Assembly (NCBI GenBank): GCA_944321765.1
Contig: CALUMQ010000029.1
Coordinates: 233,468-297,467, forward strand
DNA: 64,000 nt
Reading direction: 5' to 3'
DNA from: an uncultured Alistipes sp.
GTDB lineage: Bacteria; Bacteroidota; Bacteroidia; Bacteroidales; Rikenellaceae
Shown in pieces: positions 25,966-36,900 of this stretch. Both the position numbers and the translations under genes were made by a program. The notes beneath the pieces were generated by a model, which saw nothing but the letters and a program-made list of their open reading frames with translations, had not been told where the DNA came from and searched no databases. Position 1 is the stretch's first letter; every line of letters begins with the position of its first letter.

Positions 25966-28251
25966 ATGAGAAAAACCCTTCTGATTCTGTCGGGACTGCT
26001 CCTCTGCGGTACGACCTGGGCGGCCACAGAGAGCGGCGATGCCGACATGAACCGATTCATAGACTCCCTGATGGGCCGCATGACGCTCAGCGAGAAGATC
26101 GGACAGCTCAACCTCCCGGCCGCCGGAGACATCACCACCGGGCAGACCAAAAGCAGCGACATCGCCGGGCAGATCCGCCAGGGGAACGTCGGCGGGCTGT
26201 TCAACATCAAGGGCGTCGAGAAGATCCGTGACGTACAGCGCATTGCCGTCGAGGAGAGCCGTCTGGGCATTCCGCTGATCTTCGGCATGGACGTCATCCA
26301 CGGCTACGAAACGACCTTCCCCATTCCGCTGGGACTGGCCGCCACGTGGGACATGGAGGCCATCGAGCGTGCAGCGCGCATCGCGGCCGTCGAGGCCAGC
26401 GCCGCAGGCATCTGCTGGACCTTCTCCCCGATGGTCGACATCGCCCGCGATCCCCGCTGGGGGCGCGTCTCCGAGGGCATCGGCGAAGACCCGTTCCTCG
26501 GAAGCGCCATCGCCCGGGCCTTCGTCTACGGATACCAGGGGCGTGATCCCCGTCATTTTGCCAACGACGAGATCATGGGGTGCGTGAAGCACTACGCCCT
26601 CTACGGAGCCGTCGAAGCCGGCCGCGACTACAACACCGTCGACATGAGCCGCCAGCGTATGTACAACGAGTACTTCCCGCCCTACAAGGCGGCCGTCGAG
26701 GCCGGTGTGGGCAGCGTGATGGCCTCGTTCAACGAGGTTGACGGAGTCCCCGCCACGGCAAACCGGTGGCTGATGACCGACGTGCTGCGCGACCAGTGGG
26801 GTTTCGACGGATTCGTCGTGACCGACTACACGGGCATCATGGAGATGACGGCCCACGGCATCGGCGACCTGCAGGAGGTGTCGGCCCGGGCGCTCCAGGC
26901 CGGAATCGACATGGACATGGTCAGCGAAGGATTCCTGTCGACACTCGAAGAGTCGCTGGCGTCGCAGCGCGTCAATGTCGAGGAGATCGACCGCGCCTGC
27001 CGGCGGATTCTCGAAGCCAAATACAAACTGGGGCTTTTCGAGGATCCCTACCGCTACTGTGATCCGCAGCGGGCCAAAGAGCGGATCTTCACCCCGGAGC
27101 ACTGCAACGAGGCGCGGCGGATCGCCGCCGAAAGCTTCGTGCTGCTGAAGAACGACAACGACCTGCTGCCGCTCCGTCGCCGGGGAACCATCGGCGTGGT
27201 GGGTCCGCTGGCCGCATCGCGCGAGAACATGCCCGGCACATGGAGCGTGGCCACCAATCTGCAGATTCCCCAGACGCTCGTCGAGGGGCTTCAGCAGGCC
27301 GTGGGCAAGAAGGCCCGCATCCTCTATGCCCGGGGCAGCAACATCGTGCATGACGAGGAGCTGGAGAAGAACTGCACGATGTTCGGACGCGAAATCCCCC
27401 GCGACGGACGCAGCGACCGCGAGATGCTCGACGAAGCCCTGCGCGTTGCCGAGCAGTCGGATGTGGTGATCGCCGCGCTGGGCGAGACCTCGGAGATGAG
27501 CGGCGAGAGCAGCAGTCTTTCGCAGATCGGCATTCCCGACGCACAGCAGGAGCTGCTGCAGGCCCTCATCGCCACGGGAAAACCCATCGTGCTGGTGCTC
27601 TTCACGGGGCGTCCGCTGACGCTCGAATGGGAGAACGAGCATGTGCCGTCGATTCTGAACGTCTGGTTTGCAGGAACGGAGGCCGCACCGGCCATCTGCG
27701 ACGTGCTCTTCGGCGACGTGAACCCCTCGGGCAAACTGCCCGTGACCTTCCCGCGCAACGTGGGTCAGATTCCGCTCTACTACAACCACAAGAACACGGG
27801 GCGTCCGCTGCTGGGCGACAGCTTCGAGAAGTTCCGCAGCAACTACCTCGACGTACCCAACACACCGGTCTACGCCTTCGGACACGGACTCTCCTACACG
27901 CAGTTCAGCTATGGGGACGTACGCCTCTCGGCCGCGGAGATGACCGAACAGGGAAGCATCACCGCCACGGTACGGTTGACCAACACCGGCAAGCGCGAAG
28001 GCACGGAGGTCGTACAGCTCTACATCCGAGATCTGGTAGGCTCCACGACGCGTCCCGTACAGGAGCTCAAGGGATTTCAGCGCGTGACGCTCAAGGCCGG
28101 CGAGAGCCGCGACGTACGCTTCACGATCGACGCCTCGCTGCTGAAGTTCTACAACTACGACCTCGAATACGTCTGCGAGCCGGGCGATTTCGAGGTGATG
28201 ATCGGTGGAGCGAGCGATGCGGTCCACAAGGCAACCTTTACGCTCAAATAA
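25966..28251 (+). CDS. GH3 beta-glucosidase
   Basis: 761 residues with a signal (LLCGTTWA). The GH3 N-terminal barrel holds the nucleophile Asp near residue 287 in FVVTDYTGIMEM; the C-terminal sandwich carries the acid/base region GETSEMSGESSS near 510. A fibronectin-III-like tail (TEVVQLYIRDLVGSTTRPVQ; LKGFQRVTLKAGESRDVRFT) follows, making the BglX-type layout. KH and RNG motif positions (GCVKHYALYG) are intact. Placed between two GH144 genes, it most likely trims sophorose or short beta-1,2-oligosaccharides to glucose in the periplasm. Confidence 0.92.
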   Translation: MRKTLLILSGLLLCGTTWAATESGDADMNRFIDSLMGRMTLSEKIGQLNLPAAGDITTGQTKSSDIAGQIRQGNVGGLFNIKGVEKIRDVQRIAVEESRLGIPLIFGMDVIHGYETTFPIPLGLAATWDMEAIERAARIAAVEASAAGICWTFSPMVDIARDPRWGRVSEGIGEDPFLGSAIARAFVYGYQGRDPRHFANDEIMGCVKHYALYGAVEAGRDYNTVDMSRQRMYNEYFPPYKAAVEAGVGSVMASFNEVDGVPATANRWLMTDVLRDQWGFDGFVVTDYTGIMEMTAHGIGDLQEVSARALQAGIDMDMVSEGFLSTLEESLASQRVNVEEIDRACRRILEAKYKLGLFEDPYRYCDPQRAKERIFTPEHCNEARRIAAESFVLLKNDNDLLPLRRRGTIGVVGPLAASRENMPGTWSVATNLQIPQTLVEGLQQAVGKKARILYARGSNIVHDEELEKNCTMFGREIPRDGRSDREMLDEALRVAEQSDVVIAALGETSEMSGESSSLSQIGIPDAQQELLQALIATGKPIVLVLFTGRPLTLEWENEHVPSILNVWFAGTEAAPAICDVLFGDVNPSGKLPVTFPRNVGQIPLYYNHKNTGRPLLGDSFEKFRSNYLDVPNTPVYAFGHGLSYTQFSYGDVRLSAAEMTEQGSITATVRLTNTGKREGTEVVQLYIRDLVGSTTRPVQELKGFQRVTLKAGESRDVRFTIDASLLKFYNYDLEYVCEPGDFEVMIGGASDAVHKATFTLK

Positions 28252-28258
28252 CACCGCC

Positions 28259-29620
28259 ATGAAACAGATTGCAAAGAGTTGCTCGCTGGTTGTTGTCGGA
28301 TTGGCCCTGGGTCTGGCGGCCTGCTCGCCCCGCAGCGGCCGGACACTTTCGGACGAGGCGCTGCTCGACAGCGTCGAACGACGCACGTTCGAATACTTCT
28401 GGTCGGGAGCCGAGCCGGTCAGCGGGCTGGCCTGCGAACGCATACACGTCGATGGAGACTACCCGCAGGATGACCGGACGGTGGTCACCACCGGCGGCAG
28501 CGGATTCGGCCTCATGGCCCTCATCGCCGGCATCGACCGCGGATACGTCACGCGGGACGAAGGCGTGGAGCGCTTCGAGCGCATCGTCTCCTTCCTGGAG
28601 CGTGCCGACCGCTTCCATGGAGCATGGCCCCACTGGATCGAGGGATCGACGGGCCGCATGAAGCCCTTCGGGCAGAAGGATAACGGCGGCGATCTCGTTG
28701 AGACGGCGTTTCTCGTACAGGGGCTGCTGACGGCCCACCAATACTTCGTGAACGGCTCGGAGCGCGAGCAGGCGCTGGCCGCGCGCATCGACACGCTGTG
28801 GCGCGAGGTCGAGTGGTCGTGGTACCGCAACGGACAAAACGTGCTGTACTGGCACTGGAGCCCCGAATATGCATGGGAGATGAATTTCGCGGTACGGGGC
28901 TACAACGAGGCGCTGATCATGTATATCCTTGCTGCGGCATCGCCTACCTACCCCATCGACCGCGAGGTCTACGCGCAGGGCTGGGCCGAAGAGGGGGCCA
29001 TCGTCGCGCCTCACGAGGTGGAGGGATATCCGTTGCAGCTGCGTTATCAGGGCAGCGAGGCCGGGCCGCTCTTCTGGGCCCACTACTCCTTCCTGGGGCT
29101 CGATCCCCGGGGGCTGGGCGACGCCTACTGCAAGGACTATTTCGACGAGATGCGCAACTACACGCTCGCCAACCGTGCCTACTGCCTCCGCAATCCGCAG
29201 CAGCACACGGGCTACGGAGCCGACTGCTGGGGGTTGACGGCCAGTTACTCCGTGGAGGGATATGCCGCCCACGCTCCCTCGGAGCGTGACGACCGCGGGG
29301 TGATCTCCCCGACAGCCGCCCTCTCGTCGATCGTATACACCCCCGAGGAGTCGATGGCTGTCATGCGCCGGCTCTACGAGTCGCTCGGAGAGTCGGTATG
29401 GGGGCCCTACGGGTTCTACGACGCTTTCAGCGAAGAGGCTGGATGGTTCCCGACGCGTTACCTGGCCATTGACCAGGGGCCGATTGCCGTGATGATCGAG
29501 AATTATCGCTCGGGACTGCTCTGGCGGCTTTTCATGAGTCATCCCGACGTGCGGAACGGACTGCGCAGGCTGGGATTCTCCTCCCCGACACTGCCGGAAG
29601 ATACGCCGCCTGCACAATAA
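28259..29620 (+). CDS. GH144-type beta-1,2-glucan hydrolase lipoprotein
   Basis: 453 residues from ATG 28259, which gives a good lipoprotein signal (LGLAAC, Cys22); a longer start at 28205 would overlap the GH3 gene. The whole mature chain is the GH144 glycoamylase-like toroid: SVERRTFEYFWSGAEPVSGL, TTGGSGFGLMALIAG, YWHWSPEYAWEMNFAVRGYN, YGADCWGLTASYS, AIDQGPIAVMIENYRSGLLW. It is clearly a paralogue of the gene at 24233 without its Ig domain. It probably releases short products for the GH3 enzyme. Last gene of the glucan operon; a terminator follows. Confidence 0.85.
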   Translation: MKQIAKSCSLVVVGLALGLAACSPRSGRTLSDEALLDSVERRTFEYFWSGAEPVSGLACERIHVDGDYPQDDRTVVTTGGSGFGLMALIAGIDRGYVTRDEGVERFERIVSFLERADRFHGAWPHWIEGSTGRMKPFGQKDNGGDLVETAFLVQGLLTAHQYFVNGSEREQALAARIDTLWREVEWSWYRNGQNVLYWHWSPEYAWEMNFAVRGYNEALIMYILAAASPTYPIDREVYAQGWAEEGAIVAPHEVEGYPLQLRYQGSEAGPLFWAHYSFLGLDPRGLGDAYCKDYFDEMRNYTLANRAYCLRNPQQHTGYGADCWGLTASYSVEGYAAHAPSERDDRGVISPTAALSSIVYTPEESMAVMRRLYESLGESVWGPYGFYDAFSEEAGWFPTRYLAIDQGPIAVMIENYRSGLLWRLFMSHPDVRNGLRRLGFSSPTLPEDTPPAQ

Positions 29621-29995
29621 ACATATGTTGTAATTGCACATGTGTGCAACGACAGAAATCCGCAAGAACCTGCTGGGCAGGTCTTGCGGATTTTTCCGCT
29701 TCAAGGTTCAGCCCGAAGCCGCCGCGGAATCCGGAAGGGAACAGGCAGCTTCCGAAAAAGAACATTAAATTTATTTGTTCCAAACAGACGGGCAGGCAAA
29801 CCGCCGAGACCGGGAAGCACGACCGTCTGCAAATCTGATTTTGAGATTATTCGCGACAAACCGGTCTTGGGCGGGATGACAAGCGAACTGTTTTTCATCG
29901 ATTCCAGCGTCAACTTTTTTCCGCCCGGGGACCTGCAAAAATTAGGTTTTCTCAAATTAATGTGTATTTTTGCCTCATTATACATGTAGATTTGG
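29621..29995 (+). other. Intergenic region between two SusCD operons
   Basis: Holds the terminator at 29655-29695 and a -7-like TATTTTTG at 29965-29972, 23 bases upstream of the S8 peptidase gene. No -33 match is clear. Between them I see no gene or repeat. Confidence 0.5.
29655..29695 (+). terminator. Terminator of the glucan operon
   Basis: AAATCCGCAAG (29656-29666) pairs with CTTGCGGATTT (from 29683), with further pairing inside, and is followed by a T run. Confidence 0.8.
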
Positions 29996-31609
29996 ATGGA
30001 GATGAGTGCTAAAAAGTTTTTCGCGGTACCGAGTCTGTTTCTGACCCTGGCCGCTGCGGCCCAGTCCGAAATTCCGTGGTTTCTGTCGGCTGCCGATACC
30101 CTCGGTGGCGTGCATCTGACCGAAGTGGAATTCTCAACATCCGGACAAGCCGTTTCCCCGACAAAAAAACAGAAGAACAACGACACGGTGATCGTCGCCG
30201 TCATCGACGGAGGGATGGATATTGCTCATCCGGAGCTGTCCGACCTGATCTGGACAAACGCCCGCGAGATCGCCGATAACGGAAAGGATGACGACAAAAA
30301 CGGATATACGGACGACGTACATGGCTGGAATTTCCTCGGAAACGCTGCGGGTGAAGACTTTCTGAAGGCCGGCACCGAGCCCTTCCGCGAATACAAGCGG
30401 TTGCGACCTCTGTTCAAGGATGTTGACGCAGGGCGCCTTTCGGGATCGCGCAAGGCCGAATACGACTACTACAAACAGATGGAGCGCGCTGCCAAGCTCG
30501 ACAAATACATCATCTTCACGGAGTTCCAGCGACAGCGCGCCGAGGCGTTCCGCATCTGCGACTCCCTGATGCGTCTGCAGTACGGAGACCAGGAGACCTT
30601 CATCGCCGACTTCCAGCTGCTCGAGGTCGCCGACACGACCGGTCTGACGCAGGCCCTGATGACCGTAGCCTCCACCCCGATGATGTTCATGCCCGAAATG
30701 CCGTGGCGCGAAGCCGTCAAGCGGGTCAACGACGAATATGAACTCTCGGCCAAGCGCATCGCCAGCCTTGACACCCAGGATGACGATCCGCACATCAAGC
30801 TGGGCAACGACCCGGAGGACTTCCGCCACCTCCGCTACGGGAACAACCACATAGCGCCCGATCCCTACCACGGAACGATGGTCGCCGGAGTGATTGCCGC
30901 CTGCGTGCGGAACGTCGCGCAGCTTCCGCATCCGGTCCGGATCATGCCCGTGCGCGCCATTCCCGAAGGGGACGAATACGACCGCGACGTGGCGGCCGCC
31001 ATCCGCTATGCGGTGGACAACGGCGCCAAGGTGGTGAACATGAGCTTCGGAAAGTACGTCTCGCCCCATCGTGACGAGGTGCTGAAGGCCATGGAGTATG
31101 CCCGTCGTCACGACGTGCTGCTGGTCATGGCCGCGGGAAACGACGCAAAGAACGTGGACTCGCTGCCGATCTATCCCGACTGCCGCAACGCCAAGGGACA
31201 ACGGCTGGAGCATCTGGTGGTCGTAGGCGCCTCGACGCCCCACAAGCAGATCGCCTCGTTCAGCAACTACGGCGCCGCGAACGTCGACCTGCTGGCTCCG
31301 GGTGAGGAGATCCGCTCCACGGCCCCCGAGGGCAGTTTCGACACGGCTCAGGGAACCAGCATCGCGGCTCCCGTGGTAACGGGCGTCGCAGCGCTTCTGC
31401 GCAGCTGCTACCCCGATCTTTCGGCCCGGGAGATCCGGGAGATCCTGATCCGCACGGCCTCGGGACTCGAAGCCGGACCGTGCCCCACGACCAACCCCAA
31501 TGCAGAGCCCCGAACGGTAGCGGGCAAGGAAGTTTGTCTTGCAGGAGGAATCCTCAATGCCCGGGACGCCTTCCGTCTGGCCGCTGAAATCAGCAAACGC
31601 AAGAAGTGA
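29996..31609 (+). CDS. S8 subtilisin-like peptidase, exported
   Basis: 537 residues (a second ATG at 30002 is equally possible). The signal ends near LAAAAQ. The catalytic triad is complete: Asp in AVIDGGMDIAHPEL (about 70), His in YHGTMVAGVIAA (about 292) and Ser in QGTSIAAPVVTGVAALL (about 454), with oxyanion Asn in MAAGND. Between Asp and His lies a mostly helical, charged insertion of roughly 180 residues that common subtilisins lack. The stop overlaps the start of an S9 peptidase gene (TGATG), and SusCD genes follow. It likely acts in the periplasm or at the surface on proteins feeding the transporter. Propeptide not obvious. Confidence 0.88.
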   Translation: MEMSAKKFFAVPSLFLTLAAAAQSEIPWFLSAADTLGGVHLTEVEFSTSGQAVSPTKKQKNNDTVIVAVIDGGMDIAHPELSDLIWTNAREIADNGKDDDKNGYTDDVHGWNFLGNAAGEDFLKAGTEPFREYKRLRPLFKDVDAGRLSGSRKAEYDYYKQMERAAKLDKYIIFTEFQRQRAEAFRICDSLMRLQYGDQETFIADFQLLEVADTTGLTQALMTVASTPMMFMPEMPWREAVKRVNDEYELSAKRIASLDTQDDDPHIKLGNDPEDFRHLRYGNNHIAPDPYHGTMVAGVIAACVRNVAQLPHPVRIMPVRAIPEGDEYDRDVAAAIRYAVDNGAKVVNMSFGKYVSPHRDEVLKAMEYARRHDVLLVMAAGNDAKNVDSLPIYPDCRNAKGQRLEHLVVVGASTPHKQIASFSNYGAANVDLLAPGEEIRSTAPEGSFDTAQGTSIAAPVVTGVAALLRSCYPDLSAREIREILIRTASGLEAGPCPTTNPNAEPRTVAGKEVCLAGGILNARDAFRLAAEISKRKK

Positions 31610-33918
31610 TGAAACGGATCCTTGCATTGATATGGGCGGCGGGGAGTCTCCTGCCGCTGGTTGCTCAGGAGCCCTACATGGCGCGCGCCGACCGATTCTC
31701 GGCCGATTCGCTGAGCAAACTGATGCGCAACTATTCGCTCTCGATCGAGTGGGTGGGCGACGACTGCCGGCAGTTCTACTATTCGACGGATGACGCGCAG
31801 GCGCGGCACTACTGGATTGTCGACACCCGCTCGTGGCGCAAACGTCCGCTCTTCGACAGCGAGGCGATGGTCCGTCAGCTGAGCGCCTATGCCGATTCGT
31901 CGCGCAGACCGACCCTCCGGGATCTGCGGATCTTCGACCTGGAGTTCGACCCGAAGGATCCGAATGGATTCTCGTTCGAATACAACAAGCACCGTCTGCA
32001 CTATGACCGCCGCAGGGAGCTGCTGAGCGAACGTCCGCAACAGGCATCCGACAAGCGGAATACGGGACTTCCGCTGCGGAGCGGGGACTGGCGTCGCAGC
32101 TATTCGGGCGACAGTCTCTGCTACGTCACGGCAGTCGGTCACAACCTGGTCATCGCCCGCACCGACGGCAGCGACAGCGTGCGGCTGACACACGACGGCG
32201 CCCGCTACCACTCGTACGCCCTCAGCGGAAACAACGACCTCGACTCCGCGACGATCGGCAGTGCCGCCGGACGGTGGATCGGAAAGAGCCACTATTACCT
32301 GATTGTCCGCGAAGACAAGCGCCGTGTCGGAGAGTTGACGCTGGTCGACAACCTCGCCGAACCGCGCCCCACGCCCAAAAGCTACAAGTTCCCCATGCCC
32401 GGGGACAAGGAGGTCGTGCAATACGACGCCTGGATCGTCGATGCCGACAGCATGAACATCCGCCGGCTCGACATCGACCGCTGGCCCGATCAGAAGGTTG
32501 AAATCCCGCGTTTCAGCCAGTTCGCCGCCACTGACCGCTACGCCTACTTCGTACGCCGCAGCCGCACGTGCGACAGCGTGGAGCTCTGCCGGGTGGATGC
32601 CTCGGCCAAGCGGGTCGACGCGATCATCCGCGAAGTGTGCAAGCCGGCCCAGAATGACCAGCAGTTCAACTTCCACATCCTCAACGACGGGAAGGAGATT
32701 CTCTGGTGGTCGGAGCGTTCGGGATACGGACACTACTACCTCTATGACGGAGAGGGCCGGCTGCAGGGAGCCGTCACGTCGGGCGAATATGTCGCCGGAC
32801 CCATCGAGCGCATCGACACCCTCCGTCGCACGATGATCTATGCCGGTTACGGAAAGGAGCCCGGCATCAACCCCCACTACCGGTTCTATTACAAGGTCCG
32901 TTTCGACGGCGGCGAACCGACGCTGCTCACCCCCGGAGACGGCGACCATCAGATAAGCATCTCCCCCGACGGACGCTTCGTGGAGGACATGTGGTCGCGG
33001 ATGGACATGGCTCCTCGGCATCAGATCTGCGACATGCAGGGCCGCAGCCGCATCGAACTGGAGCCCTGCGATCTCTCGGAGCTCTACGCCTTGGGATGGC
33101 ACGAGCCCGAGGTCATCGAGGTGCTCGCCGCCGACTCCACGACACGCCTCTACGGCGTCGTTTACCTGCCCTTCGACCGGGAGCCCGGGCGCAAATACCC
33201 GATCATCAGCAACGTGTATCCCGGGCCGCACGTCGACCTCGTACCCCAGGCCTTCGCCCTCGACGACAACTACAACCAGTCGCTCGCCCAGCTGGGATTC
33301 GTCGTCATCAACTTTGCATACCGCGGAAGCGGCCCGTGGCGCGGCCGGGCGTTCCACTCCTTCGGATACGGGAACCTGCGCGACTATGCCCTGGACGACG
33401 ACATGGCGGTCATCCGTCAGATCGCGGAGCGTTATCCCTGCGCCGACATCGACCGTGTGGGCATCTACGGACACTCCGGAGGAGGATTCATGACCGTGGC
33501 GGCCATGCTGCAGCACCCCGAATTCTACAAGGTCGGAGTCGCCGCCTCGGGGAATCACGACAACAACATCTACACGCAGTGGTGGGGCGAGACGTTCCAC
33601 GGCGTGAAGGAGGTTTTTGACAAGGAGGGGAATCCGCACTTCGAGTGTCACATCCCGACGAACATCGAACTGGCGGAACGTCTGGCAGGGCGTCTGCTGC
33701 TGATCACCGGCGACATGGACAACAACGTCCATCCGGCCTCGACATTCCGCCTCGCCGATGCACTGATCCGCGCGAACAAGCGTTTCGACATGGTGGTGAT
33801 TCCCGGCGCCGACCACGGATTGGGCGACCGATACTACGTAAACCTGATCCGATACTACTTCACCGAGCATCTGCTTGGACTGCCTCAAAAAGACATTGAT
33901 ATCGTCAACCACAAGTAA
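31609..33918 (+). CDS. S9 prolyl-oligopeptidase-family peptidase (DPP IV-like)
   Basis: 769 residues from ATG 31609, overlapping the previous stop by one base; a GTG three bases earlier is less likely. A signal peptide ends near LVAQ. The first two thirds form a DPP IV-like beta-propeller (WWSERSGYGHYYLYDGEG; GDHQISISPDGRFVEDMWS). The C-terminal alpha/beta hydrolase holds Ser in YGHSGGGFMTVAAM (about 623), Asp in GDMDNNVHPASTF (about 702) and His in PGADHGLGDRYY (about 734). Such enzymes remove dipeptides or cut after proline. Translational coupling to the S8 gene and the adjacent SusCD suggest joint peptide degradation. Confidence 0.9.
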   Translation: MKRILALIWAAGSLLPLVAQEPYMARADRFSADSLSKLMRNYSLSIEWVGDDCRQFYYSTDDAQARHYWIVDTRSWRKRPLFDSEAMVRQLSAYADSSRRPTLRDLRIFDLEFDPKDPNGFSFEYNKHRLHYDRRRELLSERPQQASDKRNTGLPLRSGDWRRSYSGDSLCYVTAVGHNLVIARTDGSDSVRLTHDGARYHSYALSGNNDLDSATIGSAAGRWIGKSHYYLIVREDKRRVGELTLVDNLAEPRPTPKSYKFPMPGDKEVVQYDAWIVDADSMNIRRLDIDRWPDQKVEIPRFSQFAATDRYAYFVRRSRTCDSVELCRVDASAKRVDAIIREVCKPAQNDQQFNFHILNDGKEILWWSERSGYGHYYLYDGEGRLQGAVTSGEYVAGPIERIDTLRRTMIYAGYGKEPGINPHYRFYYKVRFDGGEPTLLTPGDGDHQISISPDGRFVEDMWSRMDMAPRHQICDMQGRSRIELEPCDLSELYALGWHEPEVIEVLAADSTTRLYGVVYLPFDREPGRKYPIISNVYPGPHVDLVPQAFALDDNYNQSLAQLGFVVINFAYRGSGPWRGRAFHSFGYGNLRDYALDDDMAVIRQIAERYPCADIDRVGIYGHSGGGFMTVAAMLQHPEFYKVGVAASGNHDNNIYTQWWGETFHGVKEVFDKEGNPHFECHIPTNIELAERLAGRLLLITGDMDNNVHPASTFRLADALIRANKRFDMVVIPGADHGLGDRYYVNLIRYYFTEHLLGLPQKDIDIVNHK

Positions 33919-33942
33919 CACCTTTTAAACCAGACTCTGCGT

Positions 33943-36900
33943 ATGAAGCAATTTTTACAGAATCTCTCACTTCTCGCATTGCTGCTCCTGGCCGCCGCAC
34001 ACCCCGCCGCAGCCCAGGAAAACGTCGGTCACGACGAAAGAGTCGAGGTGCGCGGAACGGTCAAGGACCTTGCCGGAGAGCCGCTGATCGGCGTCTCCGT
34101 CGTCGTCGCCGGGACGCACATCGGCGTCAACACTGACCTCAAGGGCGAATACCGGCTCTCGGCGCCCATAGGATCCACCTTGCGGTTCACCTACATCGGC
34201 TATGAGCCCCAAAGCATCAAGGTCGGGGTCGAGAACAAGCATGGAATCCGCTTCGTCTACGACGTCACGCTCCGCGAGCAGGCCACCGACATCGGACAGG
34301 TCGTCGTGACCGGATTTGCCAAAACCGAAATTCGCAAAAGCACCGGATCCGTCGCCGTCATCAAGGGCGAGGACCTCAACACGTCACCTCTTGAGGGCGT
34401 GGACAAGCTTCTGCAGGGAAAGCTCGCCGGCGTGAGCGTTCAGTCCGTGTCGGGTCGTCCGGGCGAGGCCGCAAAGATCCGTATCCGCGGTACAAGCACC
34501 ATCACCGGAAACGCCGAACCGCTGTGGGTTATCGACGGAGTCCCCATGCAGAAGGAGATCCCTTCGATCTCCAGCACCCAGATCAAGTCCGGCGACTTCT
34601 CGAACATCTTCGCAACGGGCGTCGGAGGCATCAACCCCAACGACATCGAATCGGTCTCGGTGCTCAAGGACGCCGCAGCAGCAGCCATCTACGGCTCCCA
34701 GGCTGCCGGAGGCGTAATTGTGGTGACGACCAAACGCGGAAAGTCCGGCCCCGTGCATGTCAACTACTCCGGAACCGTCTCCATTCAGACCCGTCCGGTA
34801 CGCTCCGCCAAGTTGATGAACTCCCGGGAGAAGCTCGCCTGGGAGCAGGAGCTCTGGGACGAGTTCTCCGCAGCGGGATACAACCAGTACCTCCAGACCG
34901 GCAGCGGCTACTATCCCGTGGTGGGCATCGTCGGCATGATCCGCTCGGGCTACGGAAAGTACAAGGGATTGAGCACCGCCCAACAGGATGCCCTGATCGC
35001 CGAGCTCGGAAGTCAGACGACCGACTGGTTCGAGGAGCTCTTCCGCACGACGGTCTCCACGAGCCACTACGTCTCGGCCTCGGGAGGTAACGACAAGATG
35101 GCCTACTACCTCTCGATGGGCTACGGAAACGACCAGGGCATCGTGCTGAAAAACTCCTACGACCGCTACAACTTCAACGCCAAGATCGACGCAACGCCCA
35201 ACCGCGTCATTTCGTTCGGCATCAGCACCGACTTCTCGTATCAGACCTCGAAGGCTCCGTCGAGCAACGTCGACATGTTCGACTACGCCTACTTCGCCAA
35301 CCCCTATGAGCGTCCCTACAACGAGGATGGCTCGTACCGTGCCGACGAAACCTATTTTGCGCTCTCTCCGGCCAACGGAAGCTCCTACTCCACACTGCCC
35401 GACAACGGCTTCAACCTGCTGCGTGAGATCAACGAAACCTCGTCGAAGAGCACCTCCGGGAACTTCACCCTCACGGGAAACACGACGATCAACATCACGC
35501 GGGATCTGAAGTTCATCGGTCTGGCCTCGTTCTCCTACATTTCGGACAACAGCGACAACATCAACGGCAAGAACACCTATGCCGCCTGGCTGGACCGCCC
35601 GTTCGAGAACAACACAACCACCTCGAAACGAACCTACGGATCCATCTCCCAGAGCTCGACCTACAACACCAACTACATGTTGCGCGGACACTTCTCCTAC
35701 GGCCACACCTTCGGGGAGATCCACCGGCTCAACGTGCTGGCCGGTGCCGAGATCAGCCGCAACTATGCCAAATCGATCGTCACCAAACGTTATGGATACG
35801 ATCCCGTGACGGGCAACCACTCCACGCCGACCTTCCAGCCCGTCGGCGACAACACGACGATCGACTACAACAAGCTGATCAACTTCGGAAAGATCCTCGA
35901 CGAATGTACCGGACAGTCAATTGTCGAGAACGCCATGGCCTCGTTCTACGGAACGATCGACTATATTCTGCTCAACCGCTACGTCTTCAATGCTTCGGTG
36001 CGCTCCGACGGGTCGAACAACTTCGGAAGCAAGGAGCAGTTCAATGCCACGTGGTCGGCAGGCTTCTCGTGGAACATCGACGAGGAGTCGTGGATGAAGG
36101 GCAAGATCTCGGATGTCATCAGCTCGATGACCCTGCGCCTGGCAACCGGCTACACCGGAGGCGTCAACAAATCGGTCTACCCGGTGGTCATCATGAACTA
36201 CGATCCGTCGTTCCGTGCTTCGGAGACCGACTTCTACCGCATGGGGGACATCAGCAATGCCCCCAACCCGCACCTGAGCTGGGAGAAAACCTGGGACATG
36301 AAGGTCGGACTCGACGTCGGATTCCTCAAGGACCGGCTGCGCCTTCAGGTCGAGGCCTACAACCGCAAGGGATACGATCTGGTAACCTCTTCGCGGGTCA
36401 ACTCCGCCGTAGGATTTACCTCTCAGGGATACAACACCTCCGAGCAGGTGAACCGCGGTATCGAGATGACACTCGGCGCCACGCTGCTCAAGTACAAGGA
36501 TTTCAGCTGGAACATGACGGCCAACGCCTCCTACAACATGAACAAGCTGACCAAATACGTCTCTCCGAACAGCGGAATCTACGGTGACTACTACGTGGGC
36601 TATCCTCTGGGAATGATCATCACGGGCAAGACCACAGGAATCGATCCCGAGACGGGTTTCTATCGCTATGAACTGCGGCCCGATGCCGTGATCAACGACG
36701 TGGCCGACTACCGCAACATGGAGAACTACCTCTTCTACGTGGGAACGTCGACGGCTCCGTGGACCGGAGGTTTCAACACCTCGATGCGCTACAAGAATCT
36801 GACGCTGAGCGTCAACGGCGTATTCTCACTCAACGCCAAGGTACTCAACGACATCGAATCCCCGGCCTCGTACAACGAGCTGGACAGAAACCTCTCCGGC

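Noticed and set aside
25810-28443. Long minus-strand open frame opposite the GH3 gene
   Set aside because: Shadow of GC-rich codons; no domain signature.
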